NCBI GenBank assembly: GCA_002405475.1
Contig: DHLX01000023.1
Coordinates: 48,136-112,135 of the forward strand
Source: Burkholderiales bacterium UBA4657
Lineage (GTDB): Bacteria > Pseudomonadota > Gammaproteobacteria > Burkholderiales > Burkholderiaceae_E
Direction: 5' to 3'
Length of the DNA: 64,000 bases
In this document: in pieces, positions 35,830 through 44,921 of the stretch
How the letters are laid out: each line of letters starts with the position of its first letter
Numbering within the stretch: the first letter of the stretch is position 1
Notes under the pieces: generated by a model
What the model saw: only the letters and a program-made list of their open reading frames with translations
Databases searched by the model: none
Told to the model about the DNA's origin: nothing
Position numbers and translations under genes: made by a program

Positions 35830-37534
35830 GAGCACTGTTACATTTTCACAGACCCATTCTGATAATGCCTGGATCAAGCGTTTGAACCCGGCGATTGAGT
35901 TGTCGACACCGGTTTCTAGCGTCAAGACTTTAGCACTGGCCGGGCTGAGCTTCGCCGTAAAGGACAATATTGATGTCGCTGGAGTGGCAACAACGGCGGC
36001 ATGCCCCGACTTTGCCTATACACCGGCGTCTCATGCCACGGTTGTAGCGAATTTGCTGACCGCAGGCGCAAGTCTGCACGGCAAGACCAATCTAGATCAG
36101 TTTGCCTGCGGCTTGAACGGAACGCGCTCACCCTACGGAGTTGTGCCGTGCGCGCTCGATCCCGACTATGTCAGTGGTGGCTCAAGCTCGGGTTCGGCCT
36201 ATGTCGTCGCTACGGGGCAGGTCGATTTTTCACTGGGCACCGACACGGCCGGTTCGGGCCGTGTTCCCGCAGGTTTTAATAACATTGTGGGCTTAAAACC
36301 ATCCCGTGGGCTGATCAGTAATCATGGGGTTGTGCCAGCCGCTCGCAGTGTAGATTGTGTTTCAATTTTCGCGCGCGACGTCGTTACTGCATGGCGCGCG
36401 TTTCAGGTTGCGGCCCAGTTCGATGCAAACGATCCGTATTCGAGAAGTCTCAAATTACGCCGTACTCCGTTCAGCAAAGGCTTTAGGCTAGGCATACCGC
36501 GCGATTGCGAATGGTTTGGCGATGCATTATCGGCCAAGGAATTTGAACGTGCTGTTGAGATGGCGAAGAAACTAGGCGCTGATGTGGTTGAAATAGATTT
36601 TTCACCATTCAGGTTAGTGGCAGATCTGCTCTATGGCTCAGCGCTTATCGCTGAACGTCTGGAAGTTCTGGAAGAATTTTTCGAGCGTACACCCGCTGCA
36701 GTAATTGAGCCAGTTTATTCTTTGCTATCACCAGGAAAACGATATACGGCAGTAGATGTCTTTCGTGCTATGACGCGCCTGAAAACATTGAGCCAACAGG
36801 CGATGCAGTCCTGGGCAGACATGGATGTGTTAATGGTGCCGACGGCACCGACCCAGTACACGATAGCGCAAATGCAGGCTGATCCAATAGAGCTCAATCG
36901 CCGTCTTGGGTACTACACTAACTTTGTCAACTTGCTGGACTATGCCGCGATTGCAGTACCCAGCAGCATTCGTAGTGATGGCCTGGCGTTTGGTATTACC
37001 CTTATTGCAGCTGCAGGTTCTGATTGGTCATTGGCCGAGTTGGGTCTGCGCTACCACGAACAAACCGGGCTCAATCTGGGTGCTACTTCTGAATCAGTCA
37101 AAAAAGCACAAATGCCGGAGCCACCAGCAATTGATACAGGATGGGTGCGCGTAGCTGTAGTGGGTGCACATTTATCTGGCATGCCACTTAATTGGCAGCT
37201 GCGTCAATATGGTGCGCGGCTGTTGCAAGCGACTACTACAAGTAATTCCTATCGCCTCTATGCGCTCGCTAATACCCAGCCGAGGAAGCCTGGTTTGATA
37301 CGCGTTGCTCCAGGGCATGGTGCGGAAATTGCGATTGAAATCTGGGCTTTACCCGTCGAGCATTATGGCGAGTTTGTTGCGCTCATTCCCTCACCGCTTG
37401 GAATTGGACAGATCGACACGGCCGATGGTCAGCAGGTTCAAGGTTTTTTATGTGAGTCACAAGCCTTGGAGGGCGCGCAGGACATCACTGACTTTAGAGG
37501 CTGGAAAAATTTTTTGAGCGCCGCTACGGCTTGA
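35828..37534 (+). CDS. atzF: Allophanate hydrolase (AtzF-like)
   Basis: Cleaves allophanate to ammonium and CO2. The first 440 residues are an amidase-signature domain: Lys in FAVKDN, the cis-Ser loop SGGSSSGSA and the nucleophile in DTAGSGRVPA. The last 120 residues are the allophanate hydrolase C-terminal domain (VAVVGAHLSGMPLNWQL...TSNSYRLYAL...APGHGAEIAIEIW). The length (568 residues) matches AtzF. I chose the second ATG for its gga ribosome site; the first is at 35822. No urea carboxylase, biuret hydrolase or cyanuric acid gene is nearby. Confidence 0.85.
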   Translation: MSTVTFSQTHSDNAWIKRLNPAIELSTPVSSVKTLALAGLSFAVKDNIDVAGVATTAACPDFAYTPASHATVVANLLTAGASLHGKTNLDQFACGLNGTRSPYGVVPCALDPDYVSGGSSSGSAYVVATGQVDFSLGTDTAGSGRVPAGFNNIVGLKPSRGLISNHGVVPAARSVDCVSIFARDVVTAWRAFQVAAQFDANDPYSRSLKLRRTPFSKGFRLGIPRDCEWFGDALSAKEFERAVEMAKKLGADVVEIDFSPFRLVADLLYGSALIAERLEVLEEFFERTPAAVIEPVYSLLSPGKRYTAVDVFRAMTRLKTLSQQAMQSWADMDVLMVPTAPTQYTIAQMQADPIELNRRLGYYTNFVNLLDYAAIAVPSSIRSDGLAFGITLIAAAGSDWSLAELGLRYHEQTGLNLGATSESVKKAQMPEPPAIDTGWVRVAVVGAHLSGMPLNWQLRQYGARLLQATTTSNSYRLYALANTQPRKPGLIRVAPGHGAEIAIEIWALPVEHYGEFVALIPSPLGIGQIDTADGQQVQGFLCESQALEGAQDITDFRGWKNFLSAATA

Positions 37535-37573
37535 TTCACTTTGTATAGATTCACTTACTGACAGGAGAGCATC

Positions 37574-38605
37574 ATGACTAAACCGACTGAAATTCATTCT
37601 TCAACTAGCGATAAGAGAGAGTTAGCCTCGAGAGGACGGCGCCAGGTTCTGGCGGGCACGGTCGCTGGTGCCGTGACACTGGCTGCGCCTGCCATTGTGC
37701 GCGCTCAGTCATCACCAAAAATTCGAATTGGCTTTTGGCCAGTAGCGTCTGGCATCCCGTTTTATGCAGCGGTAGACAAGGGATTTTTCAAGCAGGCCGG
37801 TCTGGATGTCGAACCCGTTAAATTTGCCAGTCCGCAACAAGTGGCCGAGGCGATGCTGGCTGGACGACTTGAGGGTACCTCAAATGGTACGGCTTCTGCC
37901 GCTTTGGGCATTGCCGAGCTGGCACAGCCAGGCTTGTTAAAAATATTCTGCACTAACCCGACCAATACCAGGTTTGTTCTTGACCAGTTTATAGTTGCCA
38001 AAGATAGTACCTTCAAGTCGGTTGCTGATTTGTCAGACAAGAAAGTGGGTTGTGGACCCGGTGTACAAAACGTCACTCTGGCTCGCACTATTCTTGAACG
38101 TGCTGGAGCTAAAAATTTCACCATCGTTGAATTGCCAATAGCGCAGCACGTTGCAGCGATTGTCGCCAACCAGGTCGATGCCTGCTATACGCTGGAACCT
38201 ACTGGCACCATTGGTCGTTTAAATGGCACCACACGAAATCTGGAAGTGGGGGTCGTTGCCAGATATATATTGGGTGACCCGATGGCACCCTGGCACGGTG
38301 GTTCAGCCAGCTTGAGCACTGAATTCATCAAAAAATTCCCCGAGATCGTGCCACGCTATATCGCAGCCTATAAGCGTGGTGTCGATCTGGTCAAAACCAA
38401 TCCTGCCGAAGCTCGCCCCTCGCTTAAAGGTTACACCGCGATTGAAGGCGCGCTCACCAATGAAGTACCTATGGCCGACTATATGTTTTCAAATGAATTC
38501 AAGCCCAGCGATATAGCCGCGTTCCAAAGGTTTTTCGATCTGTTTGCAGAGAGAGGTATTTTCAGCAGACGTATTCTTATCGATTCCATTCTTTATAAGG
38601 GCTGA
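37574..38605 (+). CDS. ABC transporter substrate-binding protein (NitT/TauT type)
   Basis: A 343-residue periplasmic binding protein of the NMT1/SsuA type. The N-terminus has a twin-arginine-like signal (RGRRQVLAG followed by a hydrophobic stretch and IVRAQS cleavage), so Tat export is likely. Core segments: IRIGFWPVASGIPFYAAVDKGFFKQAGLDVEPV and a VDACYTLEPTG region. Relatives bind small nitrogen or sulfur compounds such as nitrate, taurine or pyrimidine precursors. Given atzF upstream, a nitrogen-rich amide or ureide is the likely ligand. Confidence 0.88.
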   Translation: MTKPTEIHSSTSDKRELASRGRRQVLAGTVAGAVTLAAPAIVRAQSSPKIRIGFWPVASGIPFYAAVDKGFFKQAGLDVEPVKFASPQQVAEAMLAGRLEGTSNGTASAALGIAELAQPGLLKIFCTNPTNTRFVLDQFIVAKDSTFKSVADLSDKKVGCGPGVQNVTLARTILERAGAKNFTIVELPIAQHVAAIVANQVDACYTLEPTGTIGRLNGTTRNLEVGVVARYILGDPMAPWHGGSASLSTEFIKKFPEIVPRYIAAYKRGVDLVKTNPAEARPSLKGYTAIEGALTNEVPMADYMFSNEFKPSDIAAFQRFFDLFAERGIFSRRILIDSILYKG

Positions 38606-38607
38606 CT

Positions 38608-39441
38608 ATGGCTTCGGAAGGTGTCAATAGCGGCGCATCTCTGCCTGCCAACGGTGTTCGATATGACGCCAAGCCGGCAGGCACAGCTTTCCAGGCGGCA
38701 AAATTATTACCGCTTCTGGGGCCGCTGGTTTTATTGCTCATTTGGGATATGGTGGTCAGAGCAGGGTTAATCAAAGCTATTTTGTTGCCACCACCGCTGG
38801 ACACACTTTCGACCCTGTTATCGGGGATGGCTGGAGGTGCATTGCTGTATGACTTTTGGGTCACCTTGTATCGTACTCTTTGCGCCTTTGCCATTGCTGT
38901 CATCGCCGGAATGCCCCTGGGCATTTTGCTGGGCAGTAATGAGCGTGCTTACAGAAGTGTGGAGTTCCTGATCGATTTTTTCCGTAGCACTCCCGCCTCA
39001 GCATTGATTCCGCTGTTTCTATTGATTTTTGGTACTTCAGACATCAACAAGATCGCGATTGCTACTTTTGGAGCCTGGCTGCTGGTTGTGTTCAATTGTG
39101 CCTATGGTGTTATCAACGCACGTAAGCAGCGTATTGCTGCAGCCAAGGTTATGGGTGCATCACGTCGCCGTATTTTTGTTGATGTTCTGATCTGGGAAAG
39201 CTTGCAGGCTTCGTTTGTTGGTTTGCGTTCTGCCGTGTCCATGGCGCTGGTAATTGTGGTCGTGGCAGAAATGTTCATTGGCTCGGAAAGTGGGTTGGGA
39301 CACAAAATTATTAATGCCCAGCAGGTTATGAATACCAAAATGATGTATGCCGCAATCATGTCGGCCGGTATTTTGGGGTACTTTTTGAATATTTTATTTT
39401 TATTACTTGAACGTCGTATAGTTCACTGGAGCGGTCGATGA
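38608..39441 (+). CDS. ABC transporter permease (NitT/TauT type)
   Basis: A 277-residue inner-membrane protein with six hydrophobic segments. It has the BPD_transp_1 EAA loop near residue 185 (AAAKVMGASRRRIFVDVLIW). It begins 2 bp after the binding-protein stop and overlaps the ATPase gene by 4 bp, the standard arrangement of an importer. Confidence 0.92.
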   Translation: MASEGVNSGASLPANGVRYDAKPAGTAFQAAKLLPLLGPLVLLLIWDMVVRAGLIKAILLPPPLDTLSTLLSGMAGGALLYDFWVTLYRTLCAFAIAVIAGMPLGILLGSNERAYRSVEFLIDFFRSTPASALIPLFLLIFGTSDINKIAIATFGAWLLVVFNCAYGVINARKQRIAAAKVMGASRRRIFVDVLIWESLQASFVGLRSAVSMALVIVVVAEMFIGSESGLGHKIINAQQVMNTKMMYAAIMSAGILGYFLNILFLLLERRIVHWSGR

Positions 39442-40259
39442 CAACAGTACTCAACGCCCCGGTATTTGCTGACGTGCCCACGCCCCCGTTCCGTCCCGGG
39501 CCGCTGGGTACTCACATTACCATTCGTGGCCTGACCAAATATTTTGCTGGCTGGCCATTGTATGAAAATTTTGATCTCGATATTCCGAAGGGGAAAATTG
39601 TCTCGATTTTTGGGCCGAACGGTTGTGGCAAATCCACCCTCATTAATATGATTGCCGGGCTGATTCCAATTGACTCGGGAGAAATTCTTTTCGATGGAAA
39701 GTCACTGAAAGAAACCACCATCGGCTACGTGTTTCAGAATTATCGCGAGGCACTGTTTCCATGGTGGAGAACCATTGACAATATTGCCTACCCGTTAAAG
39801 CTCATGGGAAAATCGAAGGCCGAGGTCGATCGGCGCGTGGCTGAACTGGTAGCGTCTTTCGACGTAAAATTCGACTTGAATCGATATCCCTACGAATTAT
39901 CGGGGGGACAGCAGCAGACCGCGTCCATTATGCGCGCTCTGGCGCCCAACCCGGAAGTATTATTCCTGGACGAACCGTTTTCGGCGCTGGATTTTGAAAT
40001 GACCTTGTTCATACGCGAGAAATTGCAGGAAGTTTTCATGAAAACGCACACCACCATGATGCTGGTGTCGCACGATCTGGAAGAAGCCGTCTATCTGGCG
40101 GATCAGGTATTGCTGCTGACCAAGCGGCCGACCTCGATTGCCGATATTTTGACGTATGATGACCCGAGGCCCCGAACAACAGCAACCTTGTCCGAGCCCA
40201 GTTTTATTGCTACCAAGAAGAGGAGTCTGGAAATTTTCCAGCGAGAAGTCAGAAAATGA
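39438..40259 (+). CDS. ABC transporter ATPase (NitT/TauT type)
   Basis: A 273-residue ATP-binding subunit with Walker A GPNGCGKST, Q-loop YVFQNYREALFPWW, signature LSGGQQQ and Walker B VLFLDEPFSALD, then the H-loop SHDLEEA. It powers the importer encoded upstream and overlaps the GntR gene by 4 bp. Confidence 0.94.
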   Translation: MTTVLNAPVFADVPTPPFRPGPLGTHITIRGLTKYFAGWPLYENFDLDIPKGKIVSIFGPNGCGKSTLINMIAGLIPIDSGEILFDGKSLKETTIGYVFQNYREALFPWWRTIDNIAYPLKLMGKSKAEVDRRVAELVASFDVKFDLNRYPYELSGGQQQTASIMRALAPNPEVLFLDEPFSALDFEMTLFIREKLQEVFMKTHTTMMLVSHDLEEAVYLADQVLLLTKRPTSIADILTYDDPRPRTTATLSEPSFIATKKRSLEIFQREVRK

Positions 40260-40960
40260 GTCTGGTCGAGAGTAAAAGCAACCGAAAAATTCTGGCGGAG
40301 GAAGCTTATGAACGCATCCGCTACGAACTATTCAACTTTTTACTCTTGCCCGGCGACCGTTTTACAGAACAGCAATTATGTGATCGGCTAAGTGTTTCAC
40401 GTACTCCCGTGCGCCAGGCACTTTTCCGCTTGCAGCAGGAAGGCCATGTTGAAGTCTTGTTCAGAAATGGCTGGCGGGTATTGCCTATAGACTTCAAGAA
40501 ATTTGATGCTCTGTATGATTTTCGTATTCTGATCGAAACCGAAGCGGCACAACGTTTATGCGAAGGTCGTATTAGTGGCGATATCGCGGTATCGAATCAG
40601 TTACTGCAGGAACTGGTCGATTTCTGGTTGGTACCGAAAGCTTCCCGAATTTACGATGCTCCAGCTGTCAGCAGGCAAGACGAAGAATTTCATTGCATGA
40701 TCGTGGCCGCCGCTGGAAATCCGGTAATGCAAAACACCCACCGCGAAATAACCGAACGTATTCGTGTCATACGCAAACTTGACTTTACCTACCAGCCGCG
40801 AATCGACGCGACCTATGACGAACATGCACGAATTCTGAAAGCCATTCTCGATAAACGCAGCGAGCAGGCTCGTCTACTGCTCAAGGCGCATATCGAGTCG
40901 AGTCAGATTGAGGTGAGAAAACTAACACTGCACCAGTTACATCTGGCGCGTGAGATTTGA
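40256..40960 (+). CDS. GntR-family regulator, FCD (FadR) type
   Basis: A 234-residue protein with an N-terminal winged helix (EEAYERIRYELF...LCDRLSVSRTPVRQALFRLQQEG) and a helical FCD effector domain with metal-binding positions in DFRILIETEAAQRL, DEEFHCMIVAAAGNP and YDEHARILKAI. As the last gene of the importer operon it is the likely regulator of that operon through the palindrome at 35.8 kb. The effector is probably the transported compound or a product of it. Confidence 0.92.
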   Translation: MSLVESKSNRKILAEEAYERIRYELFNFLLLPGDRFTEQQLCDRLSVSRTPVRQALFRLQQEGHVEVLFRNGWRVLPIDFKKFDALYDFRILIETEAAQRLCEGRISGDIAVSNQLLQELVDFWLVPKASRIYDAPAVSRQDEEFHCMIVAAAGNPVMQNTHREITERIRVIRKLDFTYQPRIDATYDEHARILKAILDKRSEQARLLLKAHIESSQIEVRKLTLHQLHLAREI

Positions 40961-41101
40961 TCTCATCGACTTGCTTTTTTTCAGTACTTGATACCGGTTT
41001 TTTGATTGCGTAGGTTGGTTCGACATTTTTGACAAAGCTTGCACTGGTCCAGAACCTGTGGCAACCTGCTTTTCATGCGATATTCCAGGTGCTAAATGTA
41101 A

Positions 41102-42364
41102 GTGAGTAATCAAAAAGTAATTGTTGTTGGTGCAGGCGTTATAGGTTGTGCTACGGCCTATTTGCTAGCGCGGCATGGATTTGCAGTAACGGTGATTGAA
41201 GCCGAACCTGGCCCCGGGTTAATGACCAGCTATGCCAATGGCGCGCAACTCAGCTATTCCTATGTCGAACCGCTGGCATCGCCGGCGACACTGAAAAAAC
41301 TTCCTTCATTGCTGCTTGATCCTCAATCGCCACTGCGTTTCCGGGTGACAGGTGAATGGGCGCAGATAGTATGGGGTTTCAAATTTATTCGTGCCTGTAC
41401 CCAAGCGCATGTCAAATTTGCTACCAAGGCTTTGTTAGGACTATCTTTTCTGAGTCGTAATGAGTTAGAGCTAGCAATCGAAAGAGACCGATTGTCTTTT
41501 GATTATTCACAACCTGGTAAATTGGTCATCTATAACACTCCAGAGGCTATTGAAGTAGCGAAAAAGCAAATGGAATTTCAGCGTACGCTTGGTTGTCAAC
41601 AAACGCTGTTAAGCACTCACGAATGTCTTGAGCGGGAACCTGCCCTGGAGAATTATCAATCGTATATGGCCGGCGGCGTATGGACACCGGGCGATGCGGT
41701 GGGTGATGCCAAAAAATTATGTGATGATCTGGTACGGCATAGTACAAGAATGGGTGCAACATTCCGGTATCTTTCCAATGTTGAAAATTTTATTGTTCAG
41801 CGTGATCGTATTCAAGCTGCTGTCCTTGAGTCAGGTGAGAGGCTTGAGGCAGACTATTTTGTGCTGGCGAGCGGTAACGGAGCTGCAAGTCTTGGGAAAA
41901 AATTAGGGCTATCGCTGCCAGTCTATCCACTGAAAGGCTATAGCCTTAGTTTGACCCTCAGGGCGCCTGCAAAGGCACCGCAAGTGAGTGTCACTGACCT
42001 CAGACGAAAAATTGTTTATGCTTGCCTCGGTAATAAACTGCGTGTTGCAGGCATGGCTGAGCTCGTGGGTTATGATTGGTCCGTCAGTGAAAAAAAGCTG
42101 CAGTTTTTAATGCAATGTACTGAAGAAACGTTTCCGGGTGCATGTGATTTTCATACAGATATCGCTCCCTGGGTTGGTCTGCGACCCGTAACTCCAACTT
42201 CACTGCCCATGATTGGACCTGCCCGTTTTACCAATTTTTTGTTGAATGTGGGTCATGGTTCTTTGGGATTCACCCTGGCATTAGGGAGTGCTCGCCTGAT
42301 AGTGGCTTATTTAAACAAGCAAACAGCTCTGATTGCTCAGCAAGGATGGAGTTTTAAACCTTGA
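41102..42364 (+). CDS. FAD-dependent amino acid dehydrogenase (DadA-like)
   Basis: A 420-residue flavoprotein of the DAO family. It has a GTG start, an N-terminal FAD-binding GxGxxG (VVGAGVIGCATAYLL...VTVIEAE), and C-terminal GLRPVTPTSLPMIGP plus NVGHGSLGFTLA.GSARL, typical of D-amino acid dehydrogenase small-subunit relatives. The substrate is probably an amine or D-amino acid. It follows the GntR gene by 141 bp and may be a separate unit of the same nitrogen-scavenging region. Confidence 0.85.
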   Translation: MSNQKVIVVGAGVIGCATAYLLARHGFAVTVIEAEPGPGLMTSYANGAQLSYSYVEPLASPATLKKLPSLLLDPQSPLRFRVTGEWAQIVWGFKFIRACTQAHVKFATKALLGLSFLSRNELELAIERDRLSFDYSQPGKLVIYNTPEAIEVAKKQMEFQRTLGCQQTLLSTHECLEREPALENYQSYMAGGVWTPGDAVGDAKKLCDDLVRHSTRMGATFRYLSNVENFIVQRDRIQAAVLESGERLEADYFVLASGNGAASLGKKLGLSLPVYPLKGYSLSLTLRAPAKAPQVSVTDLRRKIVYACLGNKLRVAGMAELVGYDWSVSEKKLQFLMQCTEETFPGACDFHTDIAPWVGLRPVTPTSLPMIGPARFTNFLLNVGHGSLGFTLALGSARLIVAYLNKQTALIAQQGWSFKP

Positions 42365-42432
42365 AAACACCACTGCCTTCATTTGTGGCAAGCTCTGACT
42401 GTCTGATATCTGATGGAAATGGTTGATTATTG

Positions 42433-43980
42433 ATGAACCTGCTTAAAGCCCTGGCCACGGTCAGCGGCCTGACTCTGTTATCCCGCATTTCTGGTCTGGT
42501 CAGGGACTTGCTTGTAGCACGCTACTTCGGTGCCTCGGGAGCGACCGACGCTTTTTTCCTGGCTTTCAGCCTGCCTAATTTATTACGTCGCCTGTTCGCC
42601 GAGGGCGCTTTTTCCCAGGCATTTGTGCCGATACTGGGTGAGTATAAAAATTCACGTGGCGAGGAGCAAACCCGCATCCTGGTCGATTATGTTGCCACGC
42701 TCCTGTTCTGGATTTTGATGCTCGTCACTGCCATAGGCGTGATAGCTGCTCCCCTCATCATTTATATTGTCGCCCCTGGGTTTGCTGATGAACCCGAGCG
42801 CTTTTCTCTCGCGGTACAGATGCTGCGCATTATGTGGCCGTACATATTGCTGATTTCTCTGGTTGCCTTTGCTGGCGGTATCTTGAATACCTATAGTCGT
42901 TTTTCTATTCCGGCGTTTACCCCGGTTTTGTTAAACCTTAGTTTTATTGTTGCCATGCTTGGATTCGCACATTTTTTTCACCCACCTATCTATGTGCTGG
43001 CCTGGGCGGTATTGGCAGGGGGCGTTGCACAGTTGTTATTGCAGTGGTCGGCATTAAAGCGTATCGGCAAGTTGCCCCGAATTCGCTGGAATTTGCGTCG
43101 TGCCTGGGCAGACGAGGGCGTGAAGCGCATTTTGCGACAGATGGGTCCGGCGGTGCTGGGGGTCTCGGTAGCGCAAATTTCGCTGGTGATTAACCGGATT
43201 TTTCAGTCATTTCTGGAAACCGGCTCAATTTCCTGGTTGTTTTATGCCGATCGATTAATGGAATTCCCGACCGCATTGCTAGGTGTCGCACTAGGGACCA
43301 TACTGCTGCCGTTTTTGACTAAAGCTCATGCACAACAAGATCAGTCGTCTTATAACGAATTACTGGACTGGGGCTTACGTCTGACTTTTTTATTGGCACT
43401 ACCTGCCTCGGTCGCTTTGGCAGTATTGTCACTACCTCTTATTGCTACCCTGTTTCAGCATGGCCAGTTTTCTGCCCGCGATACCATCATGAGTGCTCAA
43501 GCCTTGACTGCTTATGCGCTAGGCCTGCTGGGTTTGATCAGTGTCAAGGTATTGGCCCCGGCTTTTTATGCCAAGCAGGACATCAAGACACCAGTAAAAA
43601 TTGCGGTGCTGGTTCTGATGCTGACCCAGTTAATGAATCTGGCGTTTATAGGCTGGCTCAAGCATGCTGGCCTGGCTCTGTCCATTTCGCTCGCCGCTTG
43701 TATCAATGCAGCGCTGCTTTATGCGGGACTGAGGAAACGGGGCATCTATCTGCCTGCACCAGGCTGGGCATGGTTTTTATTTAAACTACTGGTAGCTTTG
43801 GCCGTGTTCGGCGCGGCGTTGTACTGGGCGCAATCGCTGGTACCGTGGCTGCAACTGGTAGCACAGCCACTACAGCGTGCATTTTTTCTCGGACTCATAG
43901 TGATAGGCGGCGCGTTGTTATATTTCACGCTACTGTTTATGCTAGGGTTCAGGTTAAAGGACTTTAGACGCCGAGCATGA
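42433..43980 (+). CDS. murJ: Lipid II flippase MurJ
   Basis: A 515-residue polytopic membrane protein with about 14 helices that flips lipid II for peptidoglycan synthesis. Family N-terminus: MNLLKALATVSGLTLLSRISGLVRDLLVARYFGASGATDAF, with ATDAFFLAFSLPNLLRRLFAEGAFSQAF. I used the ATG; a TTG just before it is in frame. Its stop overlaps the next gene by 4 bp. Confidence 0.95.
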   Translation: MNLLKALATVSGLTLLSRISGLVRDLLVARYFGASGATDAFFLAFSLPNLLRRLFAEGAFSQAFVPILGEYKNSRGEEQTRILVDYVATLLFWILMLVTAIGVIAAPLIIYIVAPGFADEPERFSLAVQMLRIMWPYILLISLVAFAGGILNTYSRFSIPAFTPVLLNLSFIVAMLGFAHFFHPPIYVLAWAVLAGGVAQLLLQWSALKRIGKLPRIRWNLRRAWADEGVKRILRQMGPAVLGVSVAQISLVINRIFQSFLETGSISWLFYADRLMEFPTALLGVALGTILLPFLTKAHAQQDQSSYNELLDWGLRLTFLLALPASVALAVLSLPLIATLFQHGQFSARDTIMSAQALTAYALGLLGLISVKVLAPAFYAKQDIKTPVKIAVLVLMLTQLMNLAFIGWLKHAGLALSISLAACINAALLYAGLRKRGIYLPAPGWAWFLFKLLVALAVFGAALYWAQSLVPWLQLVAQPLQRAFFLGLIVIGGALLYFTLLFMLGFRLKDFRRRA

Positions 43981-44816
43981 CTGCCATGACCTCTGCACTG
44001 GCTTACTGGGAAACGCTGGTTCGTGAAGACGAGCACCTGCCCCTGTTTGAGGCAGCTTTATCCATAGCCCAGGATGAATACCCCGAAGTCGATTTGCAGC
44101 AGATATTGTCTAGTATTGACGAAATGGCGGCACGCCTGAAAGCACGCTTTGCTGCTGATGCACCTCTGGCGCACAAACTGCGCTTGCTGAATCATTTTTT
44201 CTTCAATGAACTGCATTTTCGCGCCAACGTTAACGATTATTACGATACCGACAACAGTTATCTCAATCGTGTTCTGGAGCGTCGCTGCGGTATACCCATT
44301 ACCTTGTCGGCCATGTATATGGAAATTGGCCAACAGGCTGGTTTGCCCCTGAAAGGCATTGCTTTCCCGGGGCATTTTCTGGTGAAAATGCGGCTGGGGG
44401 AGGGCACTGTCATCATGGATGTATTTGAAGGCGGGAAATCTCTGTCGCGCGAAGAACTGGAACAGCGTCTGGAACCTTACCTGGCTGAACAAAATGTTGC
44501 TGCACGCGAGGTACTCCCACTGTTTCTTGAAACCGCTAGTGCGCGACACATTCTGGCTCGCATGTTGCATAACCTTAAAGGTATATATCGGGCCGATCAG
44601 GACTATTCACGTTTATTGCCCGTACTTCAGCGTTTGGTGGTTTTGCTGCCCGAACATCCGGTCGAGCGGCGTGATCGGGGTTTGTGCTATGCCGAACTGG
44701 ACTGTCCGCGTGCTGCCATGGAAGATTTGCAGGCCTATCTGGCCATGGACCCGCAAGCCCCCGATGCAGAAAGCGTACGCGAACGCATGGCCGACCTGGA
44801 AAAACAAATTAACTAA
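43977..44816 (+). CDS. SirB1-family transglutaminase-like/TPR protein
   Basis: A 279-residue UPF0162/SirB1 protein. N-terminal helices are followed by LNRVLERRCGIPITLS..Y.E.....GL...G..FPGHFLVK, the transglutaminase-like core, and a C-terminal TPR-like region (LERRDRGLCYAELDCPRAAMEDLQAYLA). It lacks an obvious catalytic Cys before the His, as in much of the family. Function unknown. It is translationally coupled to murJ, a conserved pairing. The 24-bp direct repeat begins 4 bp after its stop. Confidence 0.9.
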   Translation: MTAMTSALAYWETLVREDEHLPLFEAALSIAQDEYPEVDLQQILSSIDEMAARLKARFAADAPLAHKLRLLNHFFFNELHFRANVNDYYDTDNSYLNRVLERRCGIPITLSAMYMEIGQQAGLPLKGIAFPGHFLVKMRLGEGTVIMDVFEGGKSLSREELEQRLEPYLAEQNVAAREVLPLFLETASARHILARMLHNLKGIYRADQDYSRLLPVLQRLVVLLPEHPVERRDRGLCYAELDCPRAAMEDLQAYLAMDPQAPDAESVRERMADLEKQIN

Positions 44817-44820
44817 TCCT

Positions 44821-44844
44821 GGTCATTTCGGCTGCATGCGTATG
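44821..44844 (+). repeat. Left 24-bp direct repeat
   Basis: Begins GGTCATTTCGGCTGCATG; identical over 24 bp to the right copy, and flanking bases do not match. It duplicates the last six codons and stop of the SDR gene, out of context, 4 bp after the SirB1 gene stop. Confidence 0.9.
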
Positions 44845-44921
44845 ATGCTGCGGTATTTCGCCAATTCTGTGACAGATAACACCAGACAAGCGTATGTCGG
44901 TTGTGGATTAGCTGATTATGA

